DNA from: Halichondria panicea
Taxonomy: Eukaryota > Porifera > Demospongiae > Suberitida > Halichondriidae
Assembly: GCF_963675165.1 (NCBI RefSeq)
Contig: NC_087385.1
Span: 4,195,412 to 4,259,411, forward strand
Direction of reading: 5' to 3'
Length of the DNA: 64,000 nucleotides
Below are positions 40,138-51,245 of this stretch, one piece after another (the stretch's first letter is position 1; each line of letters begins with the position of its first letter). The position numbers and the translations under genes are program-made. Below the pieces are notes generated by a model. That model did no database searches and was not told the DNA's origin. It worked only from the letters and a program-made list of their open reading frames with translations.

Positions 40138-40750
40138 AGTGTGTTCATCAGCAGACACAGGAGCGTAGCCAGGGGAGGGGTGCTAGGGGTGCTCAAGCAC
40201 CCCCAACTTGAGTCAAGTACAAATCACAGAGAAATGTATCTGATTATCCAGCTGAGCACCCCTTCTCTTCCAGATCGTGCTGCAGTTAGCTAGCTAGTAC
40301 GATTCAATCTCTACACTGTGAGCTGATCTGGTTAACTAGTTCTGTTTTGTGCACGTACATGTATACTAAAGCATAATTATTGCATGCATGACTTGTGATT
40401 TCTATACTACTTTTGCTTGGTGATGAATTAAAATTAGAGACAAAACAAAATCGGACATTGAATAAGCTAAAGATCTACCATAATTATATATAGCGGGTAT
40501 ATTTCGAAGATGTAAACTTTTGCGAAAAGACTGTTAGGCAACTGTTAATCAAAGTCATAATTATGTTTCTGATTTGGGAATCACTTTACCACTACTGAGG
40601 GAGGGAGATTATCATTATTTATTATTGTGAGATTACTTCCTCAGTGTTAAATAAAACAACAACACAGCTAGGATGCAATAAAACCACAAAAATGACAAGA
40701 TGGTGAACCACAATACACAGAATAATTTAACAGACAATATGACTTCAATC

Positions 40751-40871
40751 CAGAGGAGGTACGATATCCGCATGTCAAAGGAAACGTTTTAGATACACAT
40801 TCCTTAGGTTAAAGTTCGGAATGTGTGTGTTTAAGACACGCGGATGACACGCGGATGTCGTACCTCCTCTG
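40751..40871. mobile_element. 121-bp inverted-repeat element (copy 2)
   Basis: Same ends, same length and same ACTTCAATC target duplication as 30617..30737, so it is not an independent insertion but was carried along by segmental duplication. It differs by one base in the second ACACG(T/C)GGATG. Confidence 0.75.
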
Positions 40872-41489
40872 ACTTCAATCTATGTGTTTTGTCTTGTGAT
40901 TTATCACGTGACACACCCACAAGTATGTGTGGCTAATGAAAATAATGGAGTGACGTCTTAGTAATGAGTTTTTTTATGAGGCAGTGAAATTTGATGAGGG
41001 AGGTGATCAGAAACATGACTTTCATTAATAATGGCCATAGAGAGGTTTTTCGCAGATTTAATTTTTGTCGAATAGCAGCCTTTTACAGCATAAACGCATG
41101 TATGCAATATTAAATTCGTGGATATAAATGTTCACGGTATAATTATGCTTAATCAGCAAACCGAAAACATTTATGCCCTCAAACAATACCTGCTATATCG
41201 CCTATACGGTATATAATTATGGGACACTTAATGTATGAAATATGTACAATATGATCATAATTATACCGTATATATTATACCGTGCCAATCAAATCACGTA
41301 GTACAGACACCTGCATGAGACAACATGATGCCACAGAAAGTTCAAAATAACACTGGAAAGAATAAAACTGCAATTGGCTTGAAAAGCTCTGCAATATTCG
41401 TCTTCAGATTTATGAAAATGTTTCTAGAATACAACCAAACTATACAGTCATCTGTGCTATAGTGTATACAGTGACACATGCATGCTAAA

Positions 41490-42515
41490 TTACTGTGACC
41501 ACTTTATGGTTCCTTTGTTGGTCTTGGTATCAAATAATACATCTGTTCCTGATGCAAACAATCGACTCCACACACCAGTCTGAGAGTTGTACACGCCTGT
41601 ACTCTTTGGAGGTCCAAGAGGCTTGTCATACTCAGGAAGCCAGGTTAAAGGCCTAGTATCATTTCCAGTAGCGTTCCAGTTCCCACAGCCAAAATAGGAA
41701 TATTGTCCAGCACCAATCAGGAATGTAGCTAAGTAGTTAGTGAGATCACTTGAGCATTCTATACTTATTGGTACATGTGCTTGTACAACTTGACCATGAC
41801 TGGCACCGAGCATAAGAGAAACAATTGAATCATTTGTAGGTTCGAAAGACTCTATTTGAACGGCCTTGACATAAGGTTGACCGGGATATTTCCCAATAAG
41901 TAGCTTATTCTCACCTAAAGCTTCTTGTACATCCCGTGTCAGATTAAGCATACCCTCGCCCCAATTCTTTAGTTTCTCTGCGAGTGGCTTCGGACGAAAA
42001 GAAGAGTTTTCTCTCTGTGAAGAGTCACAAAAACAACCATCACCATTTGCAAATTTTGTAGCATTCAAACAAATATTCAGCCACCATTGCCGGACATCAG
42101 GGTTTGACAAATCGAAAGCATAAAATCCTCCACCATTTTTAACTCGAGTTCCATCACTATCACGCAAGTAGTAGCTGGGATTTTCGGACAATTCTCTGGC
42201 CATCCGGGTCATCTCAGGACGATCTTTAAAGGAGTTCATGTAAAAGTAGGTGGCAATTTTGGGATTGGCTGCTTTGATGGCTCGCATGGCCAGCACCATT
42301 TCATCCTCATCATCAATATTCTTCATATCATATCCCATCCACTTTTCAATTGTTGCCATTTTAAACTTTGCAATTGTCTTGAGAGCATCGTCATTGTATA
42401 TTCCAGTTGTGTTAGACGAGTGAAAGAATACAGGCAGCGTGTCCCAGGAAAACTGAGGCAGTGCTGCCCAGCTGGGGCTAGCAAAAAGTACAACTAACAG
42501 CGTAAACGTCAGCAT
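41490..42515 (-). CDS. Hydrolase-like gene, copy G (intact)
   Basis: 341 residues, start 42515. It keeps all conserved motifs, but the CYCDSS strand reads CFCDSS and the following loop is SSFRPKPLAEKLKNWGEGM, so this loop is the most variable part of the family. Ends KWSQ. The leader upstream resembles that of D and F (CCMHGYNNIHNLKVIHI in translation). Confidence 0.75.
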   Translation of the reverse strand: MLTFTLLVVLFASPSWAALPQFSWDTLPVFFHSSNTTGIYNDDALKTIAKFKMATIEKWMGYDMKNIDDEDEMVLAMRAIKAANPKIATYFYMNSFKDRPEMTRMARELSENPSYYLRDSDGTRVKNGGGFYAFDLSNPDVRQWWLNICLNATKFANGDGCFCDSSQRENSSFRPKPLAEKLKNWGEGMLNLTRDVQEALGENKLLIGKYPGQPYVKAVQIESFEPTNDSIVSLMLGASHGQVVQAHVPISIECSSDLTNYLATFLIGAGQYSYFGCGNWNATGNDTRPLTWLPEYDKPLGPPKSTGVYNSQTGVWSRLFASGTDVLFDTKTNKGTIKWSQ

Positions 42516-42817
42516 GACAAAGTTTATTTCTTTGTGACTATGATAAATGCAGTTACCATGCATGTGACTGATGTGAATCACTTTAAGATTATGAATATTA
42601 TTATAGCCATGCATGCAGCACTCATGGCATACATGTGACGGATGTGCATGTCTGAGTGGAGGTACATGAATAATCACACAAAATAGCCCACTAATTCTGT
42701 AGCATTGGAAAGAAGAAACCAATACACATGCATGCATCAACATACAATGAAATTCAAACAATGGTTTCACAACAGAGTTCTATATCAATCATATGCGCTA
42801 TGCACACAGTAAGATAA

Positions 42818-43275
42818 GTGACCACTTTATGGTTCCTTTGTTTGTCTTGTTATCAAATGAGACATCTGTTCCTGATGCAAACAATCGACTCCACACAGTC
42901 ACCATGCATGGAGTCTGAGAGTTGTACACCCTGCACTCTTTGACTCCAAGAGGCTTGTCGTATTCGGAACACCAAATTAGAAATCTAGTATTATTTCCAG
43001 CAGCATTCCAATTCATTTTCCAGCACCAATCAAGAATGCAGCTATGTAGTCAGTGAGATCATTTGTACATTGAATTGTTGGAACATGAGCTTAACCATAT
43101 TTAACGCCTTGCATAACGGCATTAATCGAACCATTGTTGGCTCCAACTGGGAAGCTTTAACAAAAGGTTGATCAGGTGTTTTCCTGATGAGTAGCTTATC
43201 ATCCCCTAAAGCTTCATCCTTTGTCATCCCATGCTTTCATTATGGGACCTGATAGTTCTGGTGCAAACTCAATGT
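42818..43275 (-). pseudogene. C-terminal relic (6)
   Basis: Upstream of copy G, with an internal deletion that fuses WNAAGNN-type wording to a shortened middle. The TKDEALGDDKLLIRKTPDQ segment is still readable. Followed at about 43295 by the GCGTAGCCAGGGGGGTGC module. Confidence 0.72.
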
Positions 43276-44392
43276 GTTCATCAGCAGACACAGAAGCGTA
43301 GCCAGGGGGGTGCACTGCTAGGGGTGCTCAAGCACCCCCAACCAGCCTGAGCCAAGTACAAATCACAGAGAAATGTGTCTGATTATCCAGCTGAGCACTC
43401 CTTCTCTTCCAGATGTTGCTGCAGTTAGCTAGCTTAATCTCTACACTTTGAGCTGCTCTGCTATAAACTAGTGCACATATACATACTAAAGCATAATATT
43501 ATTATTGCATGCATGACTTGTGATTTCTATACTAAACTTTGCTTGGTGATGAAGACAAAATCGAACATTATAAAGATCTACCATATATCAGGTATATTTC
43601 GAAGGTGTAAACTTTCGCGGAAAGACCGTTAGGCCACTGTTAATCAAAGTCATTATGTTTCTGATTTGGGAGTCACCTTACCACTACTGAGGGAGGGAGG
43701 TTATCATTATTTATTATTGTTACATTACTTCCTCATGCAGTGTTAATTAAAACAACAACACAGGATGCAATAAAACCAAACATGACAAGATGGTGAACCA
43801 CAATACACTTAACAGACAATCTGACTTCAATTTGTCTTGTGATTTATCATGTGACACATCTTAATAATGAGTTTTTTGATGAGGCAGTGAAATTCAATGA
43901 GGGAGGTGACCAGAAACATGACTTTCATTAATAGGTTTTCGCAGATTTAATTTTCGTCGAATAGCAGCCTTTTTACAGCATATACATGCATGTATGCAAT
44001 ATTGGATATAAATGTTCACGGTATAATTTAGCCTCCTTCACAAGGCTAGGTATAATTATGCTTAATCATCAACCGAAAACATTTATGCCCTCAAGCGATA
44101 CCTGCTATATCGCCTATATACGGTATATAATTATGGGACACTTAATGTATGAAATATGTACAATAATAATTATACCGTATATATTATACCGTGCCAATCA
44201 ATGCACGTAGTACAGACACCTGCATGAGACAACATGATGCCACAGAAAGTTCAAAATAACACTGGAAAGAATAAAACTGCAATTGGCTTGAAAAGCTCTG
44301 CGATATTCGTCTTCAGATTTATAACGATGTTTCTAGAATACAACCAAACTATACAGTCATCTGCGCTATACTGTATACACATGCATGCTAAG

Positions 44393-45418
44393 TTACTGTG
44401 ACCACTTTATTGTTCCTTTGTTGGTCTTGGTATCGAATGAGACCTCTGTTCCTGATGCAAACAATCGACTCCACACACCAGTCTGAGAGTTGTACACACC
44501 TGTACTCTTTGGAGCTCCAAGAGGCTTGTCATATTCGGGACGCCAGGTTAGAGGCGTAGTATCGTTTCCAGCAGCGCTCCAGTTCCCACAGCCAAAATAG
44601 GAATATTGTCCAGCACCAATCAGGAATGTAGCTAAGTAGTTAGTGAGATCACCTGAGCATTCTATACTTATTGGTACATGTGCTTGTACAACTTGACCAT
44701 GACTGGCACCGAGCATAAGAGAAATGATTGAATCATTTTTAGGTTCGAAGAACTCTAATTGAACGGCTTTGACATAAGGCTGACCAGAATATTTCCCAAT
44801 GAGTAGCTTATCCTTGCCTAAAGCTTCTTGTACATCCCGTGTCAGATTAAGCATACCATCGCCCCAACTTTTTAGTTTATCTGCGGAAGGCTCTGGACGA
44901 AAAGTAGAATTTTCTCTCTGTGAAGAGTCGCAATAACAACCATCACCATTTGCAAATTTCGTAGCATTCAAACAAATATTCAGCCACCATTGCCGGACCT
45001 CAGGGTTTGATAAATCGAAAGCATAAAATCCTTGACCATTTTTAACTTGAGTTCCATCACTATCACGCAAGTAATAGTTGGGATGTTCGGACAATTCTCT
45101 TGCCATTCGTGTCATCTCAGGACGATCTTTAAATGAGTTCATGTAAAAGTAGGTGGCAATCTTGGGATTGGCTGCTTTGATGGCTCTCATGGCCAGCACC
45201 ATTTCATCCTCATCATCAATATTCTTCATATCATGTCCCATCCACTTTTCAATTGTTGCCATTTTAAACTTTGCAATTGTCTTGAGAGCATTGTCATTGT
45301 ACCTTCCAGTTGTGTTGGACGAGTGAAAGAATACAGGCAGCGTGTCCCAGGAAAACTGAGGTAGTGCTGCCCAGCTGGGACTAGCAAAAAGTACAACTAA
45401 CAGCGTAAATGTCAACAT
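44393..45418 (-). CDS. Hydrolase-like gene, copy H (intact)
   Basis: 341 residues from ATG at 45418 (a second ATG directly before it would add one Met). Signal peptide MLTFTLLVVLFASPSWA, full barrel, KWSQ end. Its C-terminal third (QLEFFEPKNDSI, and the Arg in LTWRPEYDKPLG) is closer to copy B at the other end of the array than to its neighbours. No relic is found upstream of it, so it marks the right end of the array. Confidence 0.75.
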   Translation of the reverse strand: MLTFTLLVVLFASPSWAALPQFSWDTLPVFFHSSNTTGRYNDNALKTIAKFKMATIEKWMGHDMKNIDDEDEMVLAMRAIKAANPKIATYFYMNSFKDRPEMTRMARELSEHPNYYLRDSDGTQVKNGQGFYAFDLSNPEVRQWWLNICLNATKFANGDGCYCDSSQRENSTFRPEPSADKLKSWGDGMLNLTRDVQEALGKDKLLIGKYSGQPYVKAVQLEFFEPKNDSIISLMLGASHGQVVQAHVPISIECSGDLTNYLATFLIGAGQYSYFGCGNWSAAGNDTTPLTWRPEYDKPLGAPKSTGVYNSQTGVWSRLFASGTEVSFDTKTNKGTIKWSQ

Positions 45419-45479
45419 CATGACAAGGTTTCTCTGTGACTATAATAAATGCAGTTACAGGATCTATAATACATGCAGT

Positions 45480-46060
45480 TACTATATGCATTGCATGTGA
45501 CCGATGTGAATCACTTTAAGGCGGTTATGAATATAATATAGCCATGCATGCAGGACTCATGACATCTATACATGTGATGGTCTTGATTGCATGGGGGTAC
45601 ACGAATATAATCACAGAACAGCACTAATTCTGTAGCATTGGAAAGAAACTAATATATACATGCGTGCATGCTGCATGCATCAACACACTATATATGAAAT
45701 TGCGGAATACAAATTTGGGCTATACAAACTCATGCATGCATGTGACAAATGGGGTTAAGCATGCAACTATATGACAGCATGCAAATTATAATTATGATTA
45801 ACAATAATTGTACACAAACTGTATTTGCAAGGTTGCAACATGCAGGGTGGACCAGTAATGGTTTACCGTGATAATCGATAAAAAAAAAAGGATGCCAAAA
45901 ATTAGTCATATTGCTTGACTATGCAGCTTTGCAGCTCTTTTCCACTCTTGCAACTGCCAATAGTTATAGCTAGCGCTCATTATGGATTTTTGCGTACATG
46001 TACATATATACACACAAATACGTGTACGCATGCATTAAACATGCCATTTGTGCTTATTTC
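45480..46060. other. Right shoulder of the array
   Basis: No gene seen. Positions about 45870..45985 are a degraded third copy of the dispersed repeat found at 9558 and 54522 (GCAGCTCTTTTCCACTCTTG-CAACTGCCAATAG). Confidence 0.4.
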
Positions 46061-46178
46061 CTAAGTATACTCTCTATAAGGACTGACCATAATTCGTTTC
46101 TCCTCCTTCTCTGGTTCTAAGAAGACTTTATATCGGGGGCCCTCCTCATTGACATCAGAGTATAGCTGAACCCAATGG
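46061..46178 (-). CDS. Orphan C-terminal exon, unrecognised
   Basis: After an acceptor (TTAATGCAG) there is an open stretch of 38 codons ending in TAG: HWVQLYSDVNEEGPRYKVFL, then EPEKEEKRIMVSPYREYT. The charged, non-repetitive composition looks like real protein, but I cannot name the family and find no partner exon between here and RSRC1. It may be the last exon of a gene whose 5' part lies elsewhere, or a stranded duplicate. Confidence 0.5.
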
Positions 46179-46345
46179 CTGCATTAACTCGGGATCTGTG
46201 CATGTATAACATTATGTGGGATAATTATGGGTTATCAAGGAACACTACGGCATTTGATGGCACATGCATGTAAAAGACGTGTATCTATAACATTCATTTA
46301 TGACTTAAATAGAATTGGTATAAGACAGACAAATGGGTGCATGCT

Positions 46346-46432
46346 GACTTCATGGCTCAGTGGTTGAGGCACCCAGTTTCTATAGTGAGGGGTAGTGGAG
46401 TGGATTAAGCCATGGGTTCTATTCTTCGCTTT
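46346..46432 (+). other. tRNA-like sequence (possible SINE head or tRNA pseudogene)
   Basis: TGGCTCAGTGG at 46353-46363 is a perfect A-box type sequence, and GGGTTCTATTC at 46414-46424 resembles a B box (GGTTCGANTCC) with changes. The spacing of about 50 bp fits a type I tRNA with a variable-arm insert. I cannot fold a full cloverleaf, so I do not call a functional tRNA. Confidence 0.35.
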
Positions 46433-46893
46433 TCTTTACAAGTGGAATTTTGGATGACATTAATGTCATCTTACGAACACAGCAGGGTGTATGCATGATA
46501 AATCTAACTCATTTACTAGGAATGTTAAAGTCGTACGTCATGTATATAACTATTTAACAAAGGCGTACAAAGTTGTCAGACATAAACATAATTATGTGTG
46601 AACAGTTTATATATAGGAAAGAACACTTAGTGAACTGCAATCACGTGGCTGAAGTGTTAAGCATATTTATTGCTACACCCTAGCTTCTTTCTTGTCTCAC
46701 TTTTCTTTTTTTGGGTCACAAAATAATTATGCTGACTATAATATGCATGTATAATATTACTGTGTACTGTGTACTATGTGTAATCAATCAGGTGCCTCGA
46801 ACTAAAGCCGCGCATATCTCGCTGACAATTAATTAGCAGGAGTTCAGATTATTTCATGTAAAGACATATTAACATGTAAAGAGCGTGAATCAA

Positions 46894-49150
46894 CTAATGT
46901 CCATGTTTTTCTCTCAAAAGTTGCAGTTTTTTCAGCCATTTTGTTTTTCGTTCCTCCTCAGGGACCAATACTTCTTTCTTTGTGTCAATGGAAAAGGGGC
47001 TCTCCTGCTCGTGGCTCAGGCTGCTTAGCTCCACCACTTGAGGAGCGTACTCACTGGCATCTACTCTTGTGCTGTTGTACCTGCCACCACTTGATGAATC
47101 GTGGCCAATCGATGAGCCCTATTAAGCAAAAATATACAGATCAAACCGGTTATTTGGTTAATTAGTAATGAAACTTATCTGTGTTTACCAGGCAATACGT
47201 TTGCTTTGAAAACAGGCTGATTCTACAAAATTAGCTATATAGCCCACACCAAGAGTAGATAAGTTCTTGCCCACGCTATTTTCCGAAAATGGACTATTTA
47301 GGCCCGAAAACTAAGCACACAATAAATTAGTGCAGGACTACCAAAGTTTCGAAGAGCAAATAAAAGATTTGAAATGTGTTCCATGGATCATCAAAGTTCG
47401 CTTCGAAAATAGGCTTGATTCTGAAAAACAAGCCTTACACTAACACTTACCACGCTTTTTTCAAAAAATAAAGCCAGGATACCTTGCATTTAAAAAGTTC
47501 TACGCATTGTCCCACAATGTGGATTAAAGATTACAATGGAACCTCCCATGACGGACCCTCCCACTAGAGGACAACCTCTCTATAAAGGACACTAGCTATG
47601 GCACGGGTTGAAATCGCTCAAGTACACAGAGATAACCTCCCACAAGCGGACCTTCTTGATTCCGGACAGAGGACAAGCTTCGTGCTCCCAACTGACCAAC
47701 TCTGTGCAAAACTACCTCTTAACAAACAGGAAACCACACACACATGCTATGCCCAATATGGTAGAGGTCGTTTGTAATGTTATTGCTAATCATACTGTGT
47801 TACTAGCATACTGCAAATAATGCTTTATATCTCTGATTTCAGCAAGTTTTTTCTTCTTGAACTAGAAATAGGGTCCATACAGACAATACACTATCTATAA
47901 TTCCTTGATATGACTATAAATGAATGAACCTCCCACCAGAGGACAACCTCCGAAAAGAGGGCAAAAGCTCTACTCCCAAAGTGTCCTTTATTCGGAGGTT
48001 CCACTGTATATACAATGTACCTGTGAATTTCCTGTGGCCCGTGTGGATGAGAAATTCACTTGCTCAAAAGCATCACTCTCTATACTTGCGAGCTGGGAAG
48101 GAGAAGGGACAAAAGTTTCAGAAGGAGGCTGAGGAATTTTTGATTTCTCCACCATCAACTTTATCTTGGCCTTGATTCGCTCAGCAGGTGTCTGAGAGAA
48201 TCCATGATACAAGTAAACGTGGTACAAGTAAACGTGCACTCACCAGACTCTCATAACCAGGTATTTCCTTGGATAAATCTCTACATGCAGGAGTGCATTG
48301 GTGAAGATATTAAATTTTACATGCACCTTGATATGATTATTATACCTGTTGTCTTCTTGCTTTTCTTCTTTTTGAGAGCATTGACGAGTGTCAGTGTGTG
48401 TGGCCTCACTACAGAACACAGCCATGATGATTTCATCACAGAACACACAATATTCACCTTGTTTGCCTCTCTCCACTCCTGGACCTTTTTCTCTCCCTAG
48501 AATTACTACGGCGATGCCTTGAGGACTTATCATAGGACCTGCTCCTACGATATCTGTCCCTTGATCGACTCCACCTTCTTTCTCGAGAATGTTTTCTCTC
48601 TCTTGAACGACTTTTTCTGTCTCTAGATCGATGTTTTCTGTCTCTTGACCTAGTCCGCCTGTCCCTAGAGCGACTTCGTGAGTGAGACTTTCTCCTGCTT
48701 CTGGACTTGTGCTCTGTAATAGGAGAGCTGTTAACAACAGTTTACACAAGTGGTAAACAAGCATACACACAAAATAACATACATGGGGCAATCAAACTTA
48801 TGGCATACATACAGAGAGACTATGGTTTTGTTTTACCTGGACTACAGTGTGCATGTGTGCATGTACAGAGGGAGAGAGGAGAGATATTATCAACTCGGCA
48901 CTTGGCCAATATCATGTGATACAATGCTGTAGAGACCTTCTCCGAGAGTGATCCCTGCTATCGTCTGAACTGGATCGATGACGTCTGCGATGAGGTTTCT
49001 CTTCACTATCACGTCTACACAATAATTAATTATCAACAGCCAGTATAATACAGTGAAGGATGTGATCTTTGGACTTGTTTACCTTCTGAAAGGACTTCTT
49101 GAACGTGATCGTGATCTGCTATCTCTGTGGTGATGCTTTTTTTTCCCCAT
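46894..49150 (-). CDS. RSRC1: Arginine/serine-rich coiled-coil protein 1 homologue
   Basis: A nuclear splicing-related RS protein. The model joins 49083..49150, 48937..49014, 48837..48841 (5 nt), 48458..48713, 48346..48367 (about 22 nt), 48021..48191 and 46894..47118, giving 274 residues with phase kept throughout. It starts MGKKKHHHRDSRSRSRS, followed by a long RS/RD domain, then TPAERIKAKIKLMVEKS, IESDAFEQVNFSSTR and the terminal KTKWLKKLQLLREKHGH. The IESD(S/A)F motif and the final KWxKxLxxLRxE block match RSRC1. The 5-nt exon is the only way I found to join the RS halves in frame; the 22-nt exon could be 19 nt. A MITE sits in the last intron, 14 bp from the donor. Confidence 0.82.
47534..48006. 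mobile_element. 473-bp MITE, pogo/Tigger-like ends
   Basis: Ends CAATGGAACCTCC... and ...GGAGGTTCCACTG form terminal inverted repeats flanked by TA, as in Tc1/mariner/pogo elements. The AGAGGACAACCTC and AAAGGACAC wording occurs at both ends, inverted, and variants repeat inside, giving about 80-bp complex arms. No transposase. It lies in the last intron of RSRC1. Confidence 0.75.
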
Positions 49151-49364
49151 TTCTCAGCAAAAACAGGGCAAAAATCTGGTCGACTGGTCGATCATGCTTT
49201 CAGCTTTCCAATAAAGGCACGTTCATGAATTCTTTATGAAGTGCACCTCATAAAGGGGGAGGGGCTCATTGGCAACGACATTGCTCAGCGACGCCAAGAT
49301 CTAAGACTTTGACTTCATGCCCTCTGCTTCATGCCACTAGCTTGAAGTACAAGACCCCTCGAGA

Positions 49365-51061
49365 ATGATTAGGAGTCAAGTCTATACCTCTAGGCCCCGG
49401 TCTAGCCTCCCAGCACGCACCTCCACCAGTTTATCAAGGCTACCCTCTTCAATTGAGAGAATGCCAAAAGCGGAAATCCTGGAGAAATGGATGGCCCGAT
49501 CTACTAAGCCAGGAACACAATCATGGTCTAGACCATCCACTCCGGTTCAGGACAACAAACTTGGGAGGCCAACCAATGCTAGGTACGTATGTTGTTGTTA
49601 GGTGGAGATTTAATCCACTTTTTTCCTCTTTTTGAAGTGTGCTACGATCCAAGACATGTCCAGCTGCACTTGTGGAGCCATGCTACAAGGAGCAGATACG
49701 AAAAAAGAAAATGTTTGGTGAGCTAATTAATAATAAGCTAATAGCCGTTAGTTCAAACTGCTTCTATATCCATCCATACAGAAATTAAATGCAAGGTGTT
49801 GACGGCATCAATGCTGTAAGTTCACATTTCAACGCTCATTCCTCAATGCTTACATGCTTGCACTACTACAGATCGCAAACCCTTCCTAATGGAGAAACAT
49901 TTCATGGCTTTCTCATTGGAGCTAGATACAACAGGTTGGCAATTTTCAGTCTGCCAGCTTTATTTATGTGGCCCCTCTTTTACTACAGTGCCAACACTGT
50001 AGATAGTTACTCACTGGAAAGATGTGGAGTCCATGTTCCAAGGGGAGACACAAAAAAGTTGTTTATTCGCCATGTTGGAAAGAAACCACCATCTGCAAAA
50101 ATATTTGGGAACCTTGTTGAAGGTTAAGTGTAGCTGAATTTGCACCTAATACTCCATGTCTTTATCAGCTATTTACACTTGTACAGGCTCTCGTGTTGTA
50201 TCAGGGACTCCAGCAGGCAGGCAGAGCAAGCCTCGTTTGCAGCCAGAGCCTTGGGTTGTGGAAACAAAACGAATTGAAGACTCTGCTGGTTCCATTGAGC
50301 AAGAACTAGACGCAGTGTTTGGACCAAATGAGGAGGGAAGCTGTTCAGGAACAACCATACACTCTGTCTGCGAAAATGCACAAGATAAAAACAATGAGGC
50401 ACAAAGCGACAATTATAATATTGCCACACAAGAGTCCGTGTCAGAAGATCAAGACGAATCTACAGATTTAACTAAAGAGAAACCACTTTCTCCCACCTCA
50501 CGTCTCCACACAAAGGAAGACATTTCTCTGCCATCATTTTTACTTTCTGAAGATCAAAGAGAAGAGAACGAACATGATTTCATCTCACGTGAAGCACATA
50601 GACTGACACAAGAAATCCTACAAGAGTCAATGTGCTCGTTTTCAAGGCACAGCAGCATTGATCCAGTTAACACTAACTCTACAGCTAACTCACAATCTGA
50701 AGCAAAGAGCATTGATCCAGTTAACACTAACTCTACAGCTAACTCACACTCTGAAGCAAAGAGGATTGATCCAGTTAACATTAACCCTACAGCTAGCTCA
50801 CAGCCTGAATCAATGAACATGGAGAACAAATCACTTCAAAGTAGCCTTGAGAATATGTCTAACGATGAATGCTCAAGTCAAGACACAAACGATCATATTT
50901 CTACAGAAAGCAATAGACCAGTTTCTGCTGTACTCTCCAGAAAAAATAACACTTTTCAATTCGATAGTAGGCCGCAGTCAGCAAGAGTGTACTCACAGAA
51001 CAGAACCGCTAACTCTGTTGTGATTGACATGACTAATTTACAGTCTGTTGAAGATACCTAG
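49365..51061 (+). CDS. Unrecognised 467-residue protein with 18-residue repeats
   Basis: Six exons in phase: 49365..49582, 49638..49717, 49782..49815, 49872..49934, 49989..50122, 50187..51061. The first 175 residues are basic and look folded (ALVEPCYKEQIRKKKMF, FHGFLIGARYN, KKLFIRHVGKKPPSAKIFG). The rest is Ser/Glu/Gln-rich and disordered, with three tandem 18-residue repeats. There is no signal peptide or membrane segment. I do not recognise the family. It starts 214 bp from the RSRC1 start in a divergent arrangement, so the two may share a promoter. Confidence 0.7.
50654..50815 (+). repeat. 54-bp coding tandem repeat, three units
   Basis: Units encode SIDPVNTNSTANSQSEAK, a second copy with H for Q, and a diverged third (RIDPVNINPTASSQPESM). 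In-frame, so copy number can change without breaking the protein. Confidence 0.88.
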
Positions 51062-51245
51062 AATTGAATGTGTGTGTGGTAATATCATCTATCAACTGGT
51101 ATAATTATTTTAATGAATTCATTACAATGTGGTATCAACTGGTATGCACTTGTTTATGATTATACAAATATTATTGACTAATAATTAATTAAAGCTAAAA
51201 ATGTATTAAAAGTTTTCAGTCAGCAATGGCTTGTCTCTAAATTAT

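Noticed and set aside
20990-45421. CRISPR-like or satellite array
   Set aside because: The period is 2.6-3.1 kb and the units contain genes and decayed genes; there are no short repeats with spacers, and the genome is clearly eukaryotic.
46346-46432. Functional tRNA gene
   Set aside because: The A box is good, but the B box deviates and no full cloverleaf could be drawn; kept only as a tRNA-like sequence.
48240-48791. Glu/Gly-rich open frame of 183 codons on the minus strand
   Set aside because: It is a shadow; the neighbouring frame of the same DNA encodes the RS domain of RSRC1.
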